From Bacillota bacterium (GTDB lineage Bacteria; Bacillota_I; Bacilli_A; RF39; UBA660), in NCBI GenBank assembly GCA_022771715.1, contig JALELF010000034.1, positions 1 through 33,214 of the forward strand: 33,214 nucleotides of DNA. The letters run 5' to 3'. The position numbers and the translations under genes are program-made. The notes beneath the pieces are model-generated. The model was not told the origin of the DNA. It did not search any database and saw only the letters and a list, made by a program, of their open reading frames with translations. Positions 27,294 to 33,214 of this stretch are shown here, in pieces; positions within the stretch are counted from its first letter, which is position 1; every line of letters begins with the position of its first letter.

Positions 27294-27310
27294 GGCATAT
27301 TATATGTCTT

Positions 27311-27832
27311 TTATTCTTTAACAAAATATTTATATATTTTATTGTTTGAAATTTCTCTAATTTGAGCTTTATCATAAAAATTGTTCAAATCAAAATTTTC
27401 TTTTAGTTTTTCATTGCTAGAATTAGTTGTATAAAGGCTTACAAGAGTTCCAGCAGTTTGGACTTTACAGTTTTCAGCACTTAAATTAAATTGTAATTTT
27501 CGATTTGTGCGGTTTTTAATATTGACTTCAAAATCTTCTATTGTATGGTGTTCCCAGATTCCATTATTATTTATAGATAGTTTAATGATTCCAATATTAC
27601 CTTTATAGTTTTTATTAACTAGTTCATCTAATGATTTGATGTTTTCAATATCTATTTTTGTTTCTATTGCACCACTTACAATATTGTCATTATATAGTGT
27701 AGGATAAAGCTCAGTATTGATTATTAATGTAATGTAGTTTTTTTCTTCAAAAACTCTGTATCTTATATTTATTTCTGTAAATTTTTCTTCAAATTCAGTA
27801 TTATTTATTTTTATCATAGTATCTCCTTTCAA
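27311..27832 (-). CDS. Hypothetical protein (likely start 27817)
   Basis: ORF of 173 aa; AAAGGAG SD region upstream. Confidence 0.6.
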   Translation of the reverse strand: MKGDTMIKINNTEFEEKFTEINIRYRVFEEKNYITLIINTELYPTLYNDNIVSGAIETKIDIENIKSLDELVNKNYKGNIGIIKLSINNNGIWEHHTIEDFEVNIKNRTNRKLQFNLSAENCKVQTAGTLVSLYTTNSSNEKLKENFDLNNFYDKAQIREISNNKIYKYFVKE

Positions 27833-27983
27833 ATATATAATAATATTTTTGTTATTGAAAGTAAAGATATTATTTTCATTAAATGGTAACTAATTTTATA
27901 AAAAATATTTATTTTTATTTAGTATCATGTTATACTTAATAAAGTGGAATATCACTGCACATTGACAAGGAAGGATGATTTAA

Positions 27984-28427
27984 ATGAAGATATTAATACT
28001 AATTATGTGCCTATTTATGTTTACAGGTTGTGATAATGCTAAAATGAATCCAACAGATACTACAGGTGGAGATACAGTTGATTATAGTAGTGAATATTAT
28101 GAAATAATTAACGTTGAAAAATTTAAAGAAATATACGCTAATGAAAATCCTACATTAATTTATTTTGGTGCTAATTGGTGTAGTAATTGCCAAAACTTTA
28201 AACCAATTGCTCAAAAATTTGCTAAAGAAAAGCAAATTAAAGTATATTTTGTTCAAACTGATGCTTTAACTGAAGAAGAGCAAACAGAATTATATGAATT
28301 AGTAGAATTTCAATACATTCCATTTATAACAGTGTATAAAAATAAAGAGAAGTTATATGGAGAAACAGGAGTTCATTCATATGAAGAACTTGAATCTTTG
28401 GCACAACAATATAATATAAATGAATAA
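27984..28427 (+). CDS. Thioredoxin-fold lipoprotein
   Basis: Lipobox FTGC; FGANWCSNCQNFKP (CxxC); YIPFITVYKNKEKL (cis-Pro region). Confidence 0.88.
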   Translation: MKILILIMCLFMFTGCDNAKMNPTDTTGGDTVDYSSEYYEIINVEKFKEIYANENPTLIYFGANWCSNCQNFKPIAQKFAKEKQIKVYFVQTDALTEEEQTELYELVEFQYIPFITVYKNKEKLYGETGVHSYEELESLAQQYNINE

Positions 28428-30573
28428 TGAAATAATTAGAAATATTAGTTCTGATTTAAAAATAAGCGATAAACAAGTTATAACCACTTTAAAACTATTG
28501 AGTGAAGGGAATACAATTCCCTTCATTGCTCGTTATAGAAAAGAAATGACTAATAATCTAGATGAAGAAAAGATAAGAAGTATTAGTGAAGTTTATGAAT
28601 ATGAGGTAAACTTGTTAAAAAGAAAAGAAGATGTAATAAGATTAATAAATGAAAAAGGTTTATTAACTGATGAATTAAAACAAGATATTATTAAATCTAC
28701 TAAATTAGTAGAAGTAGAAGACTTGTATAGACCGTTTAAAGAAAAGAAAAAAACTAAAGCAACGGACGCTATTAATAATGGATTAGAGCCACTTGCTAAA
28801 GAAATTTTATTATTTAAAACAGTTGGTAATATTGATTCATTGGTAAAACCTTATTTAAATGATAAAGTAAAAACTATAGCTGATGCTATTACGGGAGCAA
28901 GTTATATAATTTCAGAACAAATAAGTGATAACGCTTTATATCGCAAATGGATTAGAACTAATACATATTTGTATGGCAAAATAGTAACTAATATAAAGAA
29001 AAATGCCGAAGATTCAAATAAAGTATATGAAAACTATTATGCCTATGAAGAAGCAATAAAAACTATAAAACCTCATCGTATCTTAGCTATAAATAGAGGA
29101 GAAAACGAAAAGGTATTAACAGTTAATATTGTTATAAATGAAAATAAAATATTAGAATATTTAGAACAAAAAGTGATTAAAAACAAAGATTCCTTTGTTG
29201 TAGATATAGTGAAAGACGCTATTAAAGATAGCTATAAAAGGTTAATAGCGCCTTCTATAGAAAGAGAAATAAGAAGCGATTTAACGCTTAAAGCAGAGGA
29301 TAGTGCTATTTCTAATTTTAGCAAGAATTTAGAAAAATTACTATTACAACCACCAATGAAAGAAAAGATGGTTTTAGGATTTGATCCTGCTTATAGAACT
29401 GGCTGTAAATTAGCTGTAATAGATAAAACTGGTAAAAAGATTGATATAAAAGTTATATATCCACATGAGCCTAAAAACGAATATGAAAAAAGTAAAAAAA
29501 CTATATTAGATTTGATAGATAAATATAGTATAGATATAATAGCAATAGGTAATGGAACAGCTTCTAGAGAAAGTGAGGCTTTTATTGCTGATGTAATAAA
29601 AGCTAGTAAAAGAAAAGTGGAATATATAATAGTAAGTGAGGCAGGAGCTAGTGTTTATTCTGCAAGTAAATTAGCAATCCAAGAATTTCCTGATTTACAT
29701 GTAGAAGAAAGAAGTGCTATAAGTATAGGCCGTAGACTTCAAGATCCTCTTTCAGAACTTGTTAAAATTGATCCGCAAAGTATTGGGGTAGGATTATATC
29801 AACATGATGTTTCTAATAAAAAGCTATCTGAGTCATTAGATTTTGTGGTAAGTAAAGCTGTAAACCAAGTTGGTGTTAATATTAATACAGCAAGTCCATC
29901 TTTATTGAAATATGTTTCAGGAATAACTAAAAAAAATATAGATAAGATTATAGATTATAGAGATAAATTTGGTAAAATAAATTCAAGAGAAGAAATTAAA
30001 AAAAATAAAATATTAACTGATAAAGTATATGAACAAGCTATAGGTTTCCTTAGAATTTTAGAAGGAAATAATGTTTTAGATAGAACACCGATTCATCCAG
30101 AAAGTTATGATATTGTATTAAAATTATTAGAAAGTCTTGATTTGAATGTTAATGATATTGGTAGTGAAAAAATGACAAATAAGTTAAATAATATTGATAT
30201 ATCTGAGTATTCTAAAAAATTAAATACTGATATTTATACACTAACTGATATTGTAGAATCTTTACAGAAACCTAATAGAGATCCGAGAGATGAAATGCCC
30301 AAGCCTTTACTTAAAAGTGATGTGCTTCATATAGAAGATTTAAGCGTCGGTATGTGTCTTGAAGGAACTGTAAGAAATGTAATAGATTTTGGTGCTTTTA
30401 TTGACATTGGTCTTAAAAATGATGGACTAGTCCATATATCTAAAATAACTGATCATTACATAAAACATCCTAGTGAAGTTTTAAGTGTAGGTGATATTGT
30501 AACTTGTTATGTTGATGAAATAAAATTAGATAAAAATAAAGTATCTTTAACTTTGATAAATCCTAATTTGTAA
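28420..30573 (+). CDS. tex: Tex family transcription accessory / RNA-binding protein with S1 domain
   Basis: IPFIARYRKEMT, GFDPAYRTGCKLAVID, AIGNGTASRES, SEAGASVYSAS, helix-hairpin-helix NINTASPSLL, C-terminal S1 domain. Confidence 0.96.
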   Translation: MNNEIIRNISSDLKISDKQVITTLKLLSEGNTIPFIARYRKEMTNNLDEEKIRSISEVYEYEVNLLKRKEDVIRLINEKGLLTDELKQDIIKSTKLVEVEDLYRPFKEKKKTKATDAINNGLEPLAKEILLFKTVGNIDSLVKPYLNDKVKTIADAITGASYIISEQISDNALYRKWIRTNTYLYGKIVTNIKKNAEDSNKVYENYYAYEEAIKTIKPHRILAINRGENEKVLTVNIVINENKILEYLEQKVIKNKDSFVVDIVKDAIKDSYKRLIAPSIEREIRSDLTLKAEDSAISNFSKNLEKLLLQPPMKEKMVLGFDPAYRTGCKLAVIDKTGKKIDIKVIYPHEPKNEYEKSKKTILDLIDKYSIDIIAIGNGTASRESEAFIADVIKASKRKVEYIIVSEAGASVYSASKLAIQEFPDLHVEERSAISIGRRLQDPLSELVKIDPQSIGVGLYQHDVSNKKLSESLDFVVSKAVNQVGVNINTASPSLLKYVSGITKKNIDKIIDYRDKFGKINSREEIKKNKILTDKVYEQAIGFLRILEGNNVLDRTPIHPESYDIVLKLLESLDLNVNDIGSEKMTNKLNNIDISEYSKKLNTDIYTLTDIVESLQKPNRDPRDEMPKPLLKSDVLHIEDLSVGMCLEGTVRNVIDFGAFIDIGLKNDGLVHISKITDHYIKHPSEVLSVGDIVTCYVDEIKLDKNKVSLTLINPNL

Positions 30574-30647
30574 AGTTTTGTCAATAAAGTTGATTTTTCT
30601 TGTAAATAAATTATTATTGTTATATGCTTATATTAGGAGGGGATAAT

Positions 30648-30854
30648 ATGATATATCCATCAATCGATAAACTATTAAATCAAGTTGGTTCTAAGTACTT
30701 ACTTGTTAATTTAGTTTCAAAAAGAGTAAAGGAAATGGAAAAAACAGAATTTTATCAATTAAAGGAAAACGAGTATACTTCTTCTAAAAATATCGGTAGA
30801 GCTTTAGAGGAAATATCTGCTAATTTAATACATATTAAAAATAATGAACAATAA
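30648..30854 (+). CDS. rpoZ: RNA polymerase omega subunit
   Basis: MIYPSIDKLLNQVGSKYLLVNLVSKRVKEM...SSKNIGRALEEISANLI; AGGAGG SD before ATG 30648. Confidence 0.9.
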   Translation: MIYPSIDKLLNQVGSKYLLVNLVSKRVKEMEKTEFYQLKENEYTSSKNIGRALEEISANLIHIKNNEQ

Positions 30855-30878
30855 AAGAGGTCTATTCATAGACCTCTT
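30855..30878. terminator. Bidirectional terminator between convergent genes
   Basis: AAGAGGTCTA-TTCA-TAGACCTCTT followed by T-rich sequence. Confidence 0.8.
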
Positions 30879-31725
30879 GTTTTAATAAATCTAAATTATC
30901 ATTCATGATAGAAATGTAATCGTCATTGTTTTTTCTTTCTTCTTCTTTTAAATTAGTTAATGTGTGTAAGTATAATACTTCAACATTAGTTTCATCAATT
31001 ATAGATTGAATTGTACTGTTTATTTCTTCATCATTTCTAACAAAGATATATTTTATTTGTCCATTATTTATTAGTTTTTTTACTTCTTCTTTAGTTTTAT
31101 CAGTTAAATTTTCATTTTCTTCTAATGAATATACTTTTAGATTATATTTTTCTAAAAACTTAAATAAATCACTAGATACTACTATATTTTTATCATTAGC
31201 GTTTTCTGCCATTAATTTGAATTTAGCGTCTAAACTAGATATTTCTAGTTTTAGTTTCTCATAATTTTCATCGATTTCATTTTTTAAGTAATGATTTGTT
31301 ATGTATTGTTTGAAACCAGTTCTTATGTTTTGGATCATCATTAAGTAATTAAGCGGGTCTAGCCACATTTCTTCGTAAGAATTAGTATATTCCATACTAA
31401 GCGTACTATCTATTATTTTTATATCTTTATTATTTTTATACATTGAAATAACGTAATCTTTTTCTTTACCAATACCGTTAAAAATAACTAGACTAGCATC
31501 ACTATAGTCTTTAATAAGTTTATCTGTTAATTCATAGTCATTGACATTAACTCCATTAGGGTAAATACTATAAATATTGCTATGACTTCCATATAATCTT
31601 TCGGTAATGTATTCGATTGGGTAAATAGTTGTATATATTTTTATGTCTTCTAAACTATCTCTTTTTATACATCCAGTTGTACAAAATAAAATAAACAAAA
31701 CAATTAATAAACTAAATTTCTTCAT
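30862..31725 (-). CDS. ZnuA-like (cluster A-I) substrate-binding lipoprotein with apparently missing metal ligands
   Basis: Lipobox CTTGC; IYTTIYPIEYITERLYGSHSNIYSIYPNGVNVNDYELT; MWLDPLNYLMMIQNI; YNLKVYSLEENENLT. Confidence 0.8.
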   Translation of the reverse strand: MKKFSLLIVLFILFCTTGCIKRDSLEDIKIYTTIYPIEYITERLYGSHSNIYSIYPNGVNVNDYELTDKLIKDYSDASLVIFNGIGKEKDYVISMYKNNKDIKIIDSTLSMEYTNSYEEMWLDPLNYLMMIQNIRTGFKQYITNHYLKNEIDENYEKLKLEISSLDAKFKLMAENANDKNIVVSSDLFKFLEKYNLKVYSLEENENLTDKTKEEVKKLINNGQIKYIFVRNDEEINSTIQSIIDETNVEVLYLHTLTNLKEEERKNNDDYISIMNDNLDLLKQEVYE

Positions 31726-31943
31726 TTTTCTTTCCTTTCTTCTACTAAATCAATTGTATTTTTATTAAAAGGATTACATCTCATAATTCTTTTTATTGTT
31801 AAATAAGAACCTTTTAAAGCACCAAATCTTTCAATAGCGATAATTCCATAGTCAGAACATTTTGGTATGTGTCTACAATAATTATGGCTACTAAATGGTA
31901 ATAATTGATATGTTTTTATTAAACCTATTATTAAATATTTCAT
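31722..31943 (-). CDS. yidD: Membrane protein insertion efficiency factor YidD
   Basis: LIKTYQLLPFSSHNYCRHIPKCSDYGIIAIERFGALKGSYLTIKRIMRCNPF. Confidence 0.93.
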   Translation of the reverse strand: MKYLIIGLIKTYQLLPFSSHNYCRHIPKCSDYGIIAIERFGALKGSYLTIKRIMRCNPFNKNTIDLVEERKEK

Positions 31944-31985
31944 CTTAAATATTATACTAAAATTAAAAATAAAAGTAAATAATAT

Positions 31986-32014
31986 TTGAAATAGATATCT
32001 AATTATTATATAAT
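31986..32014 (+). promoter_or_regulatory. Putative promoter for rnc (TTGAAA-N17-TATAAT)
   Basis: TTGAAA 31986-31991 and TATAAT 32009-32014. Confidence 0.7.
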
Positions 32015-32031
32015 TGTTGTGGTGATTAATT

Positions 32032-32691
32032 ATGGAGATATTAGATAAATTTAATATAAAAACAGATAATGAAGAAATGTATCAAACTGCACTTACTCAT
32101 ACTTCGTTTGCTAATGAACATGGGAAAGAAAGTTATGAAAGATTAGAATATTTAGGAGATGCTGTTTTAGAACTTGTTATGAGTGAGTATTTATATAAAA
32201 ATACTACTTATGAAGAGGGAGAAATGACTAAACTTAGAAGTCATTATGTTTGTGAAAATGCACTATATGAATATTCTTTAAGAATTGGTTTGAATGAATT
32301 TTTATTACTTGGAAATGGTGAGTATGAAAGTGGTGGAAAGTTTCGTAAAGCAATAGTTGCGGATATATTTGAAGCTTTTATTGGAGCTATGTATTTAGAT
32401 AAAGGTTTAGATGTAGTAAAGGATTTTATTCATTCTAATGTTATTGATTTAATTGAAAGTAATGCGTTTACTTTTGAAGAAGATTATAAGTCAAAATTAC
32501 AGGAATTAGTTCAAACTGATAAAAGAAGTCTTAAGTATGTTGTTATAAATGAGGAAGGACCTGCTCACAATAAAGTATTTACTGTTGAAGTAAAGATAGA
32601 TGATATCATTTATGGTGTAGGAAAAGCTCATAGTAAAAAAGAAGCAGAGCAAGAAGCAGCTAAAAATGCTTTATCTAAAAGTGTAAAATAA
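32032..32691 (+). CDS. rnc: Ribonuclease III
   Basis: ALTHTSFANEH, ERLEYLGDAVLELVMSEYLY, VADIFEAFIGAMYLDKG, C-terminal dsRBD (YKSKLQELVQ...GKAHSKKEAEQEAAKNAL). Confidence 0.97.
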   Translation: MEILDKFNIKTDNEEMYQTALTHTSFANEHGKESYERLEYLGDAVLELVMSEYLYKNTTYEEGEMTKLRSHYVCENALYEYSLRIGLNEFLLLGNGEYESGGKFRKAIVADIFEAFIGAMYLDKGLDVVKDFIHSNVIDLIESNAFTFEEDYKSKLQELVQTDKRSLKYVVINEEGPAHNKVFTVEVKIDDIIYGVGKAHSKKEAEQEAAKNALSKSVK

Positions 32692-32709
32692 ATATTTTTA
32701 TAGGAAGTA

Positions 32710-32755
32710 AAACTAATAATAATGTCAAGGACTGATAGAATTATTAGTTTTTTTA
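32710..32755 (+). terminator. Terminator after rnc
   Basis: AAACTAATAAT/ATTATTAGTTT with 19-nt loop followed by T run. Confidence 0.65.
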
Positions 32756-32785
32756 TACTTTTTAAAAGAATAAAAAGGAAATTGA

Positions 32786-33214
32786 TTGAGTATAAATGAT
32801 TCATATAAAAATACTTTAGCAGTAACGCAAATAAACTTTAATAATTTTGCAGTAAATAAGAGTAAATTAGTAATAAATGAATATTTAGTAATGGAGAAAA
32901 GAAATCTAGATATAGAGTTAGAGTTATTTAAAAAGTTTCATATGAATCTAGACAGGATAAAAAAGAAGTGTCATAATAATAACAAGAAGTTAACTGTTTT
33001 TGAAAAATACTTAGCGATAATGATAATAGAAGAAATAAATATGTTAAAAAATATAGCGAAAGGAAATAGAGTCTTAGAAAGAGTGGTGGAAAGAATAATG
33101 GAAATAAATGAGAATTATGATGAATGGGTAAGAGTATATGATGTAGTAGAAGAAAATAATAGAATGTGGAGAACAATAGTAGCTAATAAAGAAGAAGAGG
33201 CTATGGAAAAAGAG
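32786..33214 (+). CDS. Rpn / PD-(D/E)XK nuclease transposase-family protein lacking the N-terminal nuclease domain; runs off window end
   Basis: Frame opens after TGA 32783-32785: LSINDSYKNTLAVTQINFNNFAVNKSKLVINEYLVMEKR...LTVFEKYLAIMIIEEINMLKNIAKGN...NYDEWVRVYDVVEENNRMWRTIVANKEEEAMEKE. Confidence 0.55.
   Translation, partial: MSINDSYKNTLAVTQINFNNFAVNKSKLVINEYLVMEKRNLDIELELFKKFHMNLDRIKKKCHNNNKKLTVFEKYLAIMIIEEINMLKNIAKGNRVLERVVERIMEINENYDEWVRVYDVVEENNRMWRTIVANKEEEAMEKE
33077..33214 (+). repeat. Right copy of 138-bp terminal direct repeat
   Basis: Identical to 1-138 by direct reading. Confidence 0.95.

Noticed and set aside
27008-27298. Antisense ORF over the SpoVIF-like gene
   Set aside because: The sense ORF has family homology and an SD; the antisense one does not.
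32928-33176. Minus-strand ORF rich in Leu/Phe/Ser
   Set aside because: Antisense to the Rpn-like frame; composition typical of a shadow ORF in AT-rich DNA.
1-33214. Small plasmid or phage genome with direct terminal repeats
   Set aside because: Gene content is core chromosomal; no replication initiator, terminase, capsid or portal gene seen. Repeat lies within a mobile-family gene.

Overview
This is an AT-rich chromosomal segment from a low-GC Firmicutes/Mollicutes-type bacterium; the lineage is inferred from gene content and codon bias. It is mostly housekeeping genes: lon, infC-rpmI-rplT, hup, cca, a dnaD-like gene, nth, pcrA, tex, rpoZ, yidD, rnc and uvsE. It also carries sporulation-family genes (SpoVID-like, YsxE/CotS-like, SpoVIF-like), an ABC transporter of the nitrate/sulfonate/thiamine-precursor type, and several surface or exported proteins. 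I found no rRNA, tRNA, CRISPR array, retroelement or recognisable defence island. The most notable observations are: (1) a prepilin-like N-terminus joined through a coiled coil to a phage tail-fibre-like C-terminus, with its start codon separated from the ORF by a frameshift at a G6 tract (candidate phase switch or sequencing error); (2) an infC leader with mutually exclusive helices, followed by an apparent AUC start codon; (3) ribosomal protein L20 with a C-terminal Rho_N/SAP-like extension; (4) three consecutive decayed genes (nth with an in-frame stop, a frameshifted VTC domain gene, a frameshifted and truncated DUF4956 gene); (5) a ZnuA-like lipoprotein that appears to lack its metal ligands; (6) a membrane-anchored EIIB-like domain without the catalytic cysteine. 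The first and last 138 bp are identical and lie inside an Rpn/PD-(D/E)XK-transposase-family C-terminal coding region. This is most likely a repeat-induced contig boundary rather than a real 33-kb circle.
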